From assembly GCF_014203025.1 (NCBI RefSeq), contig NZ_JACHID010000002.1, forward strand, positions 124,001-188,000: 64,000 nt of DNA. Reading direction: 5' to 3'. This DNA is from Desulfurispira natronophila. GTDB taxonomy: Bacteria; Chrysiogenota; Chrysiogenetes; Chrysiogenales; Chrysiogenaceae. The notes below the pieces were generated by a model that had not been told where the DNA came from, ran no database searches, and worked only from the letters and a program-made list of their open reading frames with translations. Position 1 is the first letter of the stretch, and every line of letters begins with the position of its first letter. Shown in pieces: positions 35,650 to 44,204 of the stretch. The position numbers and the translations under genes are program-made.

Positions 35650-37323
35650 ATGACAGAGGAGAAGCAGAGTCAGGAACCTCAAAAGAAAGATCCAATGATT
35701 CCTGATGGAGAGGTCAACCCCATTGATACTGACTATCAGGTGGGTCAGGACAATGTGGTGGTGAAGGTGGGACCCTTTGGCCTGGATATCCACAACCCGG
35801 TTTTCGGCATCTCGGGACTGTTGGTAGTTATTTTTGTGGTACTGACCATCGCCTTTCACAGTCATGCCGAGCCGCTGTTTAGCAACTTGCGAGACTGGAT
35901 GACATCAAACCTGGACTGGTTCTTTATTTCTGCCGGTAATATATTTGTGCTGCTGTGCCTGGTGCTGGCGGTTTCGCCTTTAGGGCGCGTACGGCTGGGT
36001 GGCACGGAAGCCAAGCCGGACTACTCGTACCTGGGTTGGTTTTCCATGCTCTTTGCTGCTGGCATGGGGATTGGGCTTATGTTCTATGGTGTCGCTGAGC
36101 CCCTTTCCCACTTTTCCGCAGCATACGGCGGCACGTCAGTAGAAGATGGAGTGCGTACCGATTGGTCGCCACTGGCTGGAGCAGCAGGAGACGCAGCTGC
36201 AGCTGAACGCCTGGGTATGGCAGCCACCATTTACCACTGGGGCCTGCACCCCTGGGCAATATACTCTGTGTTGGCACTGGGCCTGGCCCTTTTTGCCTTT
36301 AACAAGGGGCTGCCACTCACGATCCGTTCGATTTTCTACCCACTGCTGGGTGAGCGGGTCTGGGGATGGCCTGGCCACGTTATCGACATCCTGGCTGTCT
36401 TCGCTACCCTTTTTGGTCTGGCCACTTCTCTCGGTATTGGTGCCTCACAGGCCAGCGCCGGCCTAAGCTATCTCTTTGGTTTCCCCGAAGGGGTTACCAC
36501 GCAGGTGCTGTTGGTGCTCGCGATTACCGCCATTGCCCTGGTTTCGGTCTATGCCGGACTGGAAGCTGGAGTAAAAAGACTTTCTGAAATCAACATGGTT
36601 CTGGCCACTCTGCTGCTGCTCTTTGTGATTATTGTCGGCCCCACCCTGCTGATCATAACCGGCTTCTTCGCCAATCTGGGAGCCTACCTGCAACACCTCC
36701 CGGCCCTGGCCAACCCCATCGGGCGTGAAGACAGCAACTTTGCCCAGGGTTGGACCGCCTTCTACTGGGCCTGGTGGATATCATGGTCGCCATTCGTAGG
36801 AATGTTTATTGCGCGGGTATCGCGAGGACGCACCGTGCGTGAGTTCCTTGTCTCCGTGCTGCTGATTCCTTCGACTGCCTGTGTACTCTGGATGAGTGTC
36901 TTCGGAGGGACTGCCATTAACCAGTATGTGCGCGAAGGCTATGATGCCGTGGCAGAGTCCGCGCTTCCGGTGCAGCTCTTTGCCATGCTCGACGCCCTGC
37001 CCCTGGCTCAAATCACATCGTTTGTAGCCATAGTCCTGGTTATTGTCTTCTTCATCACCTCATCGGACTCGGGATCGCTGGTAATTGACGTGATCTCTGC
37101 CGGCGGCAAGGTCAATGCTCCAACTCCTCAGCGCATGTTCTGGTGCACCTTTGAGGGGCTGGTAGCCGTTGCCCTCCTGCTCGGCGGTGGTTTGGTGGCC
37201 CTGCAGGCCATGGCGGTATCAACCGGATTCCCATTCACCATTGTGTTGTTGATTGTCTGTGTGTCGCTGGTAATTGGTTTAATGAGCGAGCCCAGGCCAA
37301 AAAAGCTGCCCAAGAAAGCGTAA
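35650..37323 (+). CDS. BCCT-family betaine/choline/carnitine transporter
   Basis: A 557-residue secondary transporter with about 12 membrane helices, importing compatible solutes such as glycine betaine, usually with Na+. Family hallmarks are 'LFAAGMGIGLMFYGVAEPL' and the tryptophan-rich 'YHWGLHPWAIYSVLALGLAL', plus 'FYWAWWISWSPFVGMFIARV'. An acidic, charged N-terminal tail (about 45 residues) precedes the first helix, a region linked to osmosensing in BetP-type proteins. ATG with GAGGGAG upstream. It is monocistronic, ending at a strong terminator. With the Mrp antiporter it points to a saline or alkaline habitat. Confidence 0.95.
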   Translation: MTEEKQSQEPQKKDPMIPDGEVNPIDTDYQVGQDNVVVKVGPFGLDIHNPVFGISGLLVVIFVVLTIAFHSHAEPLFSNLRDWMTSNLDWFFISAGNIFVLLCLVLAVSPLGRVRLGGTEAKPDYSYLGWFSMLFAAGMGIGLMFYGVAEPLSHFSAAYGGTSVEDGVRTDWSPLAGAAGDAAAAERLGMAATIYHWGLHPWAIYSVLALGLALFAFNKGLPLTIRSIFYPLLGERVWGWPGHVIDILAVFATLFGLATSLGIGASQASAGLSYLFGFPEGVTTQVLLVLAITAIALVSVYAGLEAGVKRLSEINMVLATLLLLFVIIVGPTLLIITGFFANLGAYLQHLPALANPIGREDSNFAQGWTAFYWAWWISWSPFVGMFIARVSRGRTVREFLVSVLLIPSTACVLWMSVFGGTAINQYVREGYDAVAESALPVQLFAMLDALPLAQITSFVAIVLVIVFFITSSDSGSLVIDVISAGGKVNAPTPQRMFWCTFEGLVAVALLLGGGLVALQAMAVSTGFPFTIVLLIVCVSLVIGLMSEPRPKKLPKKA

Positions 37324-37343
37324 CAAAGGCCAAGCTCTGCTAG

Positions 37344-37380
37344 AGGCGGACCGCAGTTAGCTCTGCAGTCCGCCTTTTTT
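37344..37380 (+). terminator. Rho-independent terminator of the BCCT gene
   Basis: AGGCGGACCGCAG and CTGCAGTCCGCCT form a near-perfect stem (one bulge), followed by a run of six T. Confidence 0.9.
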
Positions 37381-37417
37381 CATGGATAATACCGTTTTAA
37401 CCGTGTTCGAGGTGCTT

Positions 37418-39313
37418 ATGGAAACAGAACAGTTAGAAATTCTCGATTTTTTGCGCCGACACGCACCCTTTAGCGATTTGCCTGAAGAAACCTTGGCGTG
37501 GGTAGCCAGCAGTGTAGATGTGGCGTACTATAAAGCCGATACTCAAATCACTGCATTCGGGGATGAAATAGATGGCCTTTATGTCGTGCGTAGCGGATCC
37601 GTGGAAGTCTTTCGGCGGAGCGGTGATCTTTATAATCGTCTCAGCGAGGGAGGCTTTTTTGGTGAGTTCGCGCTGTTGCGCAACGGCAAGGTTCGCTTTC
37701 CCGCCAAGGCCCTGGAAGATACCCTGGTTTATATTATTCCGGCAGAAGTATTTCATGAGCTGTTTGAAAATCACGAACTTTTTGCCGATGGGGTGGAGGT
37801 AGAGGATAAAACCCGTTTGCGACAAGCTGTAGCTCGCCGGGAGGATGCCAATGAATTGATGACCTCCAAAATAAAAACACTGGTGCAGCGTGAACCAGTG
37901 GCCATAGATAGCGGTGCGACAGTACGCGAGGCCTGCCAGCGTATGTCTGCCGAGTCGGTTTCGTCACTGCTGATTCTAAGAGATGAATCAGGGCAAAGCA
38001 GTAAAGATACGTCCCTATCACACTCGATGTTGGATGGCATCATAACGGATCGGGATATTCGCAATCGTCTGGTTACCCCGGGTCTTGACTACGATACTCC
38101 GGTCACGGAAATCATGTCGACGGGGCTCGTTACGGTAGAGCATAACCAGCTGGTCTTTGAGGCCATGTTACTAATGCTTCGCCACAATTTACACCATTTG
38201 CCGGTTTTAAAAGACAGCAAACCCATAGGGGTTATAGCTATCTCCGATATCATTCGCTACGAGTCCCAGAACAGTCTATTTGTAGTCAGTTCGATTTTTC
38301 GCCAAACAGATCGGGAAGGGCTGGCTGCACTGAAGCCAGAAGTTCGCTCATGTTTTCAGCGCATGGTAAATGAGGATGCCAACTCCCGTATGATAGGCAG
38401 TGCTATGGCGGTTATCGGTCGCAGTTTCAAGCAGCGTTTGCTGGAGCTGGCAGAAGATAAACTGGGGAAACCACCGGTGCCTTACTGCTTTCTGGCTTTG
38501 GGCTCCATGGCCCGCGACGAGCAGAGCATAGTCACTGATCAGGACAATGCCATTATCCTTGATAATAGCTTTGACCCAGACCAGCATGACGAATACTTCA
38601 GGCAGTTGGCGGAGTTCGTTTGTGATGGTCTGTCGGAGTGTGGCTACTCCTATTGTACCGGGGGAATTATGGCTACGAACCCGAAGTGGCGGCAACCCTT
38701 GCAGGTGTGGCAGGACTACTTTGCCCAATGGATAGACAAGCCAACCCCACAGTCGCTGCTTGACAGTTCCATATTCTTCGATTTGGAGGGGGTCTGGGGG
38801 AAAACCCAGTGGGCTGAGCAGCTTAATCAGATGGTAGCAGCGCGGGCGCGGCGCAGCCCCCGTTTTCTTGCCAGCATGGCTCGCAATGCTCTGAATCGAA
38901 CTCCGCCACTCGGCTTTTTTAAGGATTTTGTTATGGAAGCTGATGGGCGACAGAGTAACTCAATAAATATTAAGCGGCGGGGAACTGCTCCCATGGTCGA
39001 TCTCATCCGCGTACATACGTTGGCAGTTGGTTCCCGGGCTCGCAACTCTTTCGAGCGACTGCGGGATATTATTGATGCCGGAATACTGCCCAAGGGACGT
39101 GGGCCGGACTTACGGGATGCGTTGGAATTTATCGCCATGGTGCGTATTCGTCATCAGGCTCTTGATCTGGATGAAGGCCAGGAACCGGATAATTCAGTAG
39201 TGCCTGAGAATCTCTCCGACTTTGAGCGCAAGAATCTCAAGGATGCCTTTCAGATTCTCAGTAACGCTCAGAAGTTTCTACGCTTTCGTTATCAGTCCGG
39301 CCGGTCTATCTGA
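37418..39313 (+). CDS. Cyclic-nucleotide-binding/CBS/nucleotidyltransferase (DUF294) signalling protein
   Basis: A 631-residue soluble protein. Order: a cNMP-binding domain (about 10-125, 'GLYVVRSGSVEVFRR', 'GGFFGEFALL'), a CBS pair (about 150-290, 'GIITDRDIRNRLV', 'HHLPVLKDSKPIGVIAISDI'), a DUF294 putative nucleotidyltransferase ('LGSMARDEQSIVTDQDNAII', with the G-S and D-x-D pattern of GlnD-like enzymes) and the DUF294 C-terminal helical domain. Proteins of this type often sit beside a DnaQ-like exonuclease and a solute transporter, as here. The ATG at 37418 has GAGGTG upstream; an earlier ATG at 37382 overlaps the preceding T run and is less likely. Substrate and ligand are unknown. Confidence 0.9.
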   Translation: METEQLEILDFLRRHAPFSDLPEETLAWVASSVDVAYYKADTQITAFGDEIDGLYVVRSGSVEVFRRSGDLYNRLSEGGFFGEFALLRNGKVRFPAKALEDTLVYIIPAEVFHELFENHELFADGVEVEDKTRLRQAVARREDANELMTSKIKTLVQREPVAIDSGATVREACQRMSAESVSSLLILRDESGQSSKDTSLSHSMLDGIITDRDIRNRLVTPGLDYDTPVTEIMSTGLVTVEHNQLVFEAMLLMLRHNLHHLPVLKDSKPIGVIAISDIIRYESQNSLFVVSSIFRQTDREGLAALKPEVRSCFQRMVNEDANSRMIGSAMAVIGRSFKQRLLELAEDKLGKPPVPYCFLALGSMARDEQSIVTDQDNAIILDNSFDPDQHDEYFRQLAEFVCDGLSECGYSYCTGGIMATNPKWRQPLQVWQDYFAQWIDKPTPQSLLDSSIFFDLEGVWGKTQWAEQLNQMVAARARRSPRFLASMARNALNRTPPLGFFKDFVMEADGRQSNSINIKRRGTAPMVDLIRVHTLAVGSRARNSFERLRDIIDAGILPKGRGPDLRDALEFIAMVRIRHQALDLDEGQEPDNSVVPENLSDFERKNLKDAFQILSNAQKFLRFRYQSGRSI

Positions 39314-39330
39314 AAGGGAGGGCAGCGTTG

Positions 39331-40089
39331 ATGTATTTTGGCAAAAATACCCATACAGAAATGCCTGGCAGCGAGAAAACAGCAGGGGTGAAAGCGCCTC
39401 TCCCCTGGTCACAACGATTTGTGCAATTGGCAGAGGAAGCCAGGGATCCACGCATAAAGGCTTTTTATTGTGCCGGGATGGTGGATGAATCTACCCCACT
39501 TGAAGAAGTACCTCTGCTGGCCATGGATTTTGAAACCACCGGTTTTGATTCAAGTAAACATGGTATAGTCAGCATCGGTCTGGTGCCCATGAGTCACCGA
39601 CGCATACACTGCCGTGAAGCGCGCCACTGGGTGGTTAAGCCTCGCGTTGCCCTGGATGAAACATCGGTGGTAATTCACGGCATAACCCACTCTGATGTGG
39701 CAGCAGCTCCGGATTTGAGTGATGTTATTGATGAGTTGCTGGAATATATGGCCGGGCGAGTGATTGTGGTCCATCACCGCAGTATTGAGCGTGCTTTCCT
39801 GGACGTAGCACTCAAAGCTCGCACTGGCGAGGGTATCCAGTTTCCCGTAATTGATACGATGGAGCTTGAGGCCCGTTTGCATAGGAGCAAAGCGCCGGGG
39901 ATTATTGATTGGCTTTTACGGCGACGGCCTGCTTCTATACGCTTGGCGGATTCTCGGGAGCGCTACCACTTGCCGTATTATCGGCCGCACCATGCGCTTA
40001 CCGATGCGTTAGCTACAGCGGAGTTACTGCAGGCCCAAATAGCTCACCGCTTCTCTCCCCAACAGGCAATCAGCGAATTGTGGCAGTAA
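39331..40089 (+). CDS. DnaQ-like 3'-5' exonuclease
   Basis: A 252-residue DEDDh-type exonuclease. The catalytic acids Asp66 and Glu68 lie in 'AMDFETTGFDSSKHGIVSIG'. The second motif is 'IVVHHRSIERAFLD' (usually HNxxFD, here diverged) and the third 'HHALTDALATAELL', giving the His and last Asp. The N-terminal 60 residues are not conserved family sequence. It is much shorter than PolC and carries no polymerase-binding tail, so it is more likely an accessory nuclease than the replicative proofreader. It starts 17 bases after the DUF294 gene, following GGGAGG, and is probably cotranscribed. Confidence 0.88.
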   Translation: MYFGKNTHTEMPGSEKTAGVKAPLPWSQRFVQLAEEARDPRIKAFYCAGMVDESTPLEEVPLLAMDFETTGFDSSKHGIVSIGLVPMSHRRIHCREARHWVVKPRVALDETSVVIHGITHSDVAAAPDLSDVIDELLEYMAGRVIVVHHRSIERAFLDVALKARTGEGIQFPVIDTMELEARLHRSKAPGIIDWLLRRRPASIRLADSRERYHLPYYRPHHALTDALATAELLQAQIAHRFSPQQAISELWQ

Positions 40090-40090
40090 A

Positions 40091-40118
40091 AAAGCCCTTC
40101 TGCTGGAGCAGAAGGGCT
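40091..40118 (-). terminator. Rho-independent terminator of the HU/IHF gene
   Basis: AGCCCTTCTGCT/AGCAGAAGGGCT form a 12-base perfect palindromic stem. On the minus strand it is followed by six T. It also lies just past the convergent exonuclease stop, so it may act in both directions, though the plus side lacks a T run. Confidence 0.9.
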
Positions 40119-40146
40119 AATAATATAGCTTTGGTCACGGGCCCCC

Positions 40147-40428
40147 TCAAGAGAGGTCGACACGCTCGCGTAGTTCCTTGCCTGGCTTGAAGTAGGGTAC
40201 CCGCTTGGATGGAACGCTGACCTTGTCTCCGGTTTTGGGGTTGCGACCTTCACGTGGTCCTCGCTCGCGGGTTTTGAAGCTGCCAAATCCCCGAAGTTCA
40301 ACTTTATCCCCATCCTCCAGGGCATCGATAATGCACTCAAAAAGGCTGTTTACAACGGCTTCTGCCTGCTTTTTATTGACAGTGTCTGTTTTAGCGCAAA
40401 TTCTTTCAACGAGATCAGCCTTGGTCAT
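40147..40428 (-). CDS. HU/IHF-family DNA-binding protein
   Basis: A 93-residue histone-like protein that bends DNA. The family core 'LRGFGSFKTRERGPREGRNP' and the DNA-contacting arm up to 'VPYFKPGKELRERV' are clear. The Arg-rich arm with a Lys-Thr-Gly turn is closer to IHF-beta/HU than to Dps-type proteins, but alpha/beta/HU identity is not resolved. Two adjacent ATGs occur; the second, at 40428, has the better spacing from AAGGAGG. Monocistronic, with a long AT-rich upstream region. Confidence 0.95.
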   Translation of the reverse strand: MTKADLVERICAKTDTVNKKQAEAVVNSLFECIIDALEDGDKVELRGFGSFKTRERGPREGRNPKTGDKVSVPSKRVPYFKPGKELRERVDLS

Positions 40429-40597
40429 CATTCCTCCTTAACGCGTATGTCAGGCTAAATATTTTTTTGGCAAGCAATTACATAATTTGCTCTGGCCAAA
40501 CTCAGGGATAGTTATCACACTCCCCTGTCCATGTCAAGTTATACAAATTCTTTCAATACAAGGAATTGCTCCGGTAGCCGCTCCATATTTTTATCAA

Positions 40598-40694
40598 GTC
40601 AAAGTGGCGCAGTTAGAGTATTGTTTTATCGGCTATGTCAAAATGGCGCACATGAGTACAAGAAGTTTGGCTGGAATTTATGTCAATTTGACAT
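40598..40694. promoter_or_regulatory. Operator-like repeats in the HU/degP intergenic region
   Basis: A direct repeat, GTCAAA(G/A)TGGCGCA, occurs at 40598-40611 and 40637-40650, 39 bases apart. Downstream, 40680-40694 is a perfect 7-bp inverted repeat around one T (ATGTCAA-T-TTGACAT) that shares the GTCAA half-site. The arrangement looks like a regulator-binding cluster. No regulator can be named. The full gap is 40432-40964. Confidence 0.45.
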
Positions 40695-40851
40695 TTTTCG
40701 GATTTGCTTTTGCAAGGCACAACTTGTAAGTGTTGCCAATAGGTAGCTTGAGTGTTTGGCATGCAGTGTGCATTGTTTTGGTTAGTAGTCGGGAGTTTTT
40801 CCCTCCTCCTTTTTCTCCCGCACCATGGATGTCAGTGAAAAAATATTCACG

Positions 40852-40884
40852 AAAAAGAGTCTATAAACCTATAGACTCTTTTTT
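40852..40884 (+). terminator. Strong orphan terminator upstream of degP/Q
   Basis: AAAAAGAGTCTATA and TATAGACTCTTTTTT form a long perfect stem with a four-base loop, A-rich before and T-rich after. No protein gene precedes it on the plus strand back to 40090, so it implies a short non-coding transcript from about 40700 or earlier. Confidence 0.8.
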
Positions 40885-40964
40885 CGTTTCTGGAGTATCC
40901 TGCGTTCTCAGTAGTGAACCACGCTGGTTGCCTTAGCACTCTATCAAGGAGGTTATTTGCCGAT

Positions 40965-42362
40965 ATGAAATCTTATCTCTCTGCAGGTTCTTTTTTACTC
41001 ACCGGTATTTTAGTCACTCTCTTACTGTTTAGCCCTGCCACATCGCACCAGTTTCCTGACTTCACCGAGCTGGTAGAAAAAGTTGAGCCTTCGGTAGTGA
41101 ACATATCTACCTTTAAAGAAACAAGCAGTGCGCAACGAGCAATGCCATTTCCGGAAGAGTTTTTTCATTTTTTTGGCGAAGACTTTCGACGATTTTTTGG
41201 CGAAACGCCCCGCAATAATCGTCCTGACCAGCAGCGACGCCACTCCACCAGTTTAGGTTCAGGGTTTATTGTTTCTGACGACGGCTATATTGTTACGAAT
41301 CACCACGTTATCAAAGAAGCCGATGAAATTCTGGTTACCCTGAGCGATGAGCGTGAATATAAAGCTGAAGTTATAGGCGGAGACTCAGCCTATGATCTGG
41401 CTTTGCTGAAGATTAATGCCCGTGGATTGCCAGCTCTGCCGCTGGGCAACTCTGATGATATTCGTGTTGGTCAGTGGGTATTTGCCGTGGGAAATCCCTT
41501 TGGTTTGAGCGGCACAGTGACTGCTGGTGTTATCAGTGCCCGGGACAGGCAAATTGGTCAGTCGGTTTTTGATAGCTTTCTTCAAACTGATGCATCCATT
41601 AACCCGGGCAACAGTGGTGGGCCATTGCTGAACCTTAGCGGAGAGGTAATTGGGATCAATACCGCTATTGTCTCCAGTGGCCAGGGCCTTGGTTTTGCCA
41701 TCCCCATTAATACGCTCAAGGCATCCTACGAACAGTTGCGGGAGGAAGGTCGCGTGTCCCGGGGCTGGCTTGGGGTATCCCTGCAGCGTCTGACGCCCGA
41801 GCTGGCTCAGTCATTGGGTGCGGGTCAGGATACCACTGGTGCTTTGGTGGTCTCGGTAGGCGAAGGACAGCCCGGTGACAAGGCGGGCCTGGAGGAAGGT
41901 GATATAATTGTTTCTTTCGATGGTCAGCAGGTAGAGCGCTATCAGGACATCTTTCGCTTTGTAGCACGTGGCGTACCCGGCGTTCAGGTTCCCATGGAGG
42001 TACTGCGGGATGGCAGAAAACACACTCTGCGAGTTACTTTGGGAGAGCGCCCAGACGATCTCAGCGCCGATGCGGGTCCTTCTGCTCAGCCACCTTCCGC
42101 CGCTGCCACCTGGGAGTTTCAGGGGGTAACTTTTGCTATGGAAAACCAGCGGGTTGTAGTTAAAACGGTTGATCGAGACTCTCACGCTTATGAAGCGGGG
42201 GTACGTCAAGGTATGGTGGTGTTACGGGCCAACGGAGTCGCCGCAACAGATCTTTCTACTCTGGAGCGGGCTATTGAAAGTCGTTCGCGCAATAACTATG
42301 TTAACCTTTTGGTAAGCCACCAAGGCTCCAATCGCTTTATACCTTTTCAAATTCAACCATAA
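40965..42362 (+). CDS. degP: Periplasmic trypsin-like serine protease, DegP/HtrA family
   Basis: A 465-residue periplasmic protease/chaperone that degrades misfolded envelope proteins. Signal peptide about 1-28. The catalytic triad is His114 ('TNHHVIKEA'), Asp144 ('SAYDLALLKI') and Ser217 ('INPGNSGGPLL'). Two PDZ domains follow (about 265-355 and 375-460). The region before the triad has a short Phe/Arg-rich LA-type loop. The ATG at 40965 is preceded by AAGGAGG at a longish 12-base distance; an in-frame ATG 51 bases earlier gives no better signal peptide. DegP versus DegQ is not separable by eye. It is followed closely by hldD. Confidence 0.95.
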   Translation: MKSYLSAGSFLLTGILVTLLLFSPATSHQFPDFTELVEKVEPSVVNISTFKETSSAQRAMPFPEEFFHFFGEDFRRFFGETPRNNRPDQQRRHSTSLGSGFIVSDDGYIVTNHHVIKEADEILVTLSDEREYKAEVIGGDSAYDLALLKINARGLPALPLGNSDDIRVGQWVFAVGNPFGLSGTVTAGVISARDRQIGQSVFDSFLQTDASINPGNSGGPLLNLSGEVIGINTAIVSSGQGLGFAIPINTLKASYEQLREEGRVSRGWLGVSLQRLTPELAQSLGAGQDTTGALVVSVGEGQPGDKAGLEEGDIIVSFDGQQVERYQDIFRFVARGVPGVQVPMEVLRDGRKHTLRVTLGERPDDLSADAGPSAQPPSAAATWEFQGVTFAMENQRVVVKTVDRDSHAYEAGVRQGMVVLRANGVAATDLSTLERAIESRSRNNYVNLLVSHQGSNRFIPFQIQP

Positions 42363-42374
42363 GAGGATATGTGC

Positions 42375-43298
42375 ATGCGCTATTTGGTTACCGGCGCTGC
42401 CGGATTTATTGGATCCAATCTTGCCTTTGCCCTGCTGAACCAGGGACATGAGGTTATTGCTCTGGATAATTTTTCCAGTGGCCACTTCAAGAATCTTATC
42501 GGATTTACTGGTATGGTAGCTACGATTGATATAAGCCGTGTAGAGCAGTTGGCAGAGTTGGAAAACTTTGGCCCCTTAGACGGAATTTTTCACCAGGCTG
42601 CCATAACCGATACCACGATACTGGACCAGGCACTAATGATGCGGGCAAATAACGATGCTTTTCGCCACTTGCTCGAGTGGGCTGCCGAGCAGTCAGTGCC
42701 CGTGGTATACGCTTCCAGTGCCGGTGTCTACGGTAACAGCTCAGCTCCCAACCGGGTAGAGGAGGGGCTGGTGCCGGAAAATATTTATGGCTACTCCAAA
42801 TACGCCATGGATATGACGGCGAAGTCTTTTATGGCCGATCAGCCTCAGCAGCGTATCGTAGGCCTGCGTTACTTCAACGTATATGGGCCGGGAGAGTCCT
42901 TCAAGGGTCATGCAGCAAGCATGGTGTTTCAGCTTTATCATCAGCTTAAGGCGGGCAAACAGCCACGTCTGTTCAAGTATGGCAAACAGATGCGCGACTT
43001 TGTCTATGTAGACGATGTAGTTCAGGCCAACCTCAAGGCCATGCACAGCGAGTGTCCGGTATCTGGAATCTACAACGTAGGAAGTGGGCAAGCCCGTACC
43101 TTTAACGACATGATCGAAATTATCAGCCGTGAACTGAAAATAGAGTGCCAGGTGGAGTATATAGACAACCCTTACAGCTTTTATCAAAACCATACTGAGG
43201 CTGATATTGACCAAACCAGGCAGCAACTGGGCTACCAGCCAGAATTTAGCCTTGAGGAAGGTGTCGTTGCCTATCTGCAGCACCTGGAGTCACAATGA
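42375..43298 (+). CDS. hldD: ADP-L-glycero-D-manno-heptose-6-epimerase
   Basis: An NAD(P)-dependent short-chain epimerase, 307 residues, making the heptose donor for the LPS inner core. The Rossmann motif is 'YLVTGAAGFIGSNLAF'. The active site has 'YASSAGVYG' and 'YGYSKYAMD' (Tyr-x3-Lys). HldD-like features are 'LRYFNVYGPGESFKGHAASM', 'RDFVYVDDVVQANL', 'GIYNVGSG' and the C-terminal 'NHTEADIDQTRQQLGY'. The second in-frame ATG (42375) is chosen because GAGG is too close to the first. It overlaps mobA by ATGA. A related UDP-sugar epimerase is possible but less likely. No other LPS gene is adjacent. Confidence 0.87.
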   Translation: MRYLVTGAAGFIGSNLAFALLNQGHEVIALDNFSSGHFKNLIGFTGMVATIDISRVEQLAELENFGPLDGIFHQAAITDTTILDQALMMRANNDAFRHLLEWAAEQSVPVVYASSAGVYGNSSAPNRVEEGLVPENIYGYSKYAMDMTAKSFMADQPQQRIVGLRYFNVYGPGESFKGHAASMVFQLYHQLKAGKQPRLFKYGKQMRDFVYVDDVVQANLKAMHSECPVSGIYNVGSGQARTFNDMIEIISRELKIECQVEYIDNPYSFYQNHTEADIDQTRQQLGYQPEFSLEEGVVAYLQHLESQ

Positions 43299-43879
43299 TC
43301 ATTGATGGCGTCGTGCTGGCGGGGGGACAGAGCAGTCGAATGGGCCGCGACAAGGCACTGCTTCCCTGGGGTGAGGATACCACGTTGCTGGATAATGCCG
43401 TCGCTATTCTGGAACCTATGGTCCGCAAACTGCATCTTTCAGGTCGCCACTATGGCGACTATTCACCTATTCTGGATGTCGACCCTGAGCAAGGGCCGTT
43501 GGGAGCCTTTTACTCCATATATAGAACCCTGCAGGCAGACCCGTCGTGGGACGCATTGGCAGTGCTTCCATGCGATATGCCGTTGGTGCAAAGTGGCTGG
43601 TTTCTGGAAATGGCAAAGATTCTTGAGAGTCAGCTCCATGTGGATGCAGTATTCACAGCTCGCGAGGGGCGTTTTTTCCCGCTGACGGCGGTTTATCGCC
43701 GAAGAGGGCTGGAAATGATGGCCAGATCCTACACCCAGGGAAATCGCAAAGTCCTAAGAGCCTTGCAGGATATAAATAATGAGGTTATATTAAAAAATGA
43801 GGAGCAATTGGAAAACGTCAATCGCCCTCAGGACTATCAGCGACTGCTGGAGATGCGTGAGCTTTCCAGCGATGCCTGA
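43295..43879 (+). CDS. mobA: Molybdenum cofactor guanylyltransferase MobA
   Basis: MobA joins GMP to Mo-molybdopterin, giving the (bis-)MGD cofactor used by enzymes such as the TtrA-like protein in this window. The 194-residue protein has the nucleotidyltransferase signature 'VVLAGGQSSRMGRDKALLPW', the metal-binding 'VLPCDMPLV' and the terminal 'NVNRPQDY'. It starts within the hldD stop (ATGA), so the two are coupled. No other moa/moe genes are close. Confidence 0.93.
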   Translation: MIIDGVVLAGGQSSRMGRDKALLPWGEDTTLLDNAVAILEPMVRKLHLSGRHYGDYSPILDVDPEQGPLGAFYSIYRTLQADPSWDALAVLPCDMPLVQSGWFLEMAKILESQLHVDAVFTAREGRFFPLTAVYRRRGLEMMARSYTQGNRKVLRALQDINNEVILKNEEQLENVNRPQDYQRLLEMRELSSDA

Positions 43880-43961
43880 ACTCAGCATGTCATCGTTCAG
43901 CTACTGCACATGTCGATGATTCCATTCATTTTATATTACTGAAAGCACTTGGAGGAACATT

Positions 43962-44090
43962 ATGGGCGCCAGCAATGAAATCCCTGAAGAGCCACTGAAA
44001 CAAAGCGAAATCATGCCACTTACCATGGGCTTTATTGGAACCATAGCTTTTGCGATAGTGGTATACTTTGTTATTGTCAGTATAGGCTAA
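43962..44090 (+). CDS. Small single-pass membrane protein, unrecognised
   Basis: A 42-residue open frame with a strong GGAGG eight bases before its ATG and a terminator right after it. The acidic N-terminus ('NEIPEEPLKQSEIM') is followed by one hydrophobic helix ('MGFIGTIAFAIVVYFVIVSI') running almost to the end. That fits an N-in or N-out single-span peptide with a short tail. Such peptides are often accessory subunits of larger membrane complexes, but nothing here names the partner. It sits 82 bp after mobA and may be transcribed separately. Confidence 0.65.
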   Translation: MGASNEIPEEPLKQSEIMPLTMGFIGTIAFAIVVYFVIVSIG

Positions 44091-44113
44091 AAGGCCAGTT
44101 GTCGGTAAAGTGC

Positions 44114-44152
44114 AAAAGCGCCACGGGTGTTGGTTTCATCCGCGGCGCTTTT
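44114..44152 (+). terminator. Rho-independent terminator after the small membrane protein
   Basis: AAAAGCGCC ... GGCGCTTTT stem with a 21-base loop that pairs further (CGGGTG/CATCCG), followed by CT. It has A- and T-rich flanks and may also serve the convergent aroE gene. Confidence 0.7.
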
Positions 44153-44204
44153 CTACACTCGGTTACTCTGAAAAAGTAATCAAGCTATAAAGAATACACG
44201 GTAT

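Noticed and set aside
40730-40936. 68-codon frame before degP/Q
   Set aside because: It runs through the strong terminator and has no start site.
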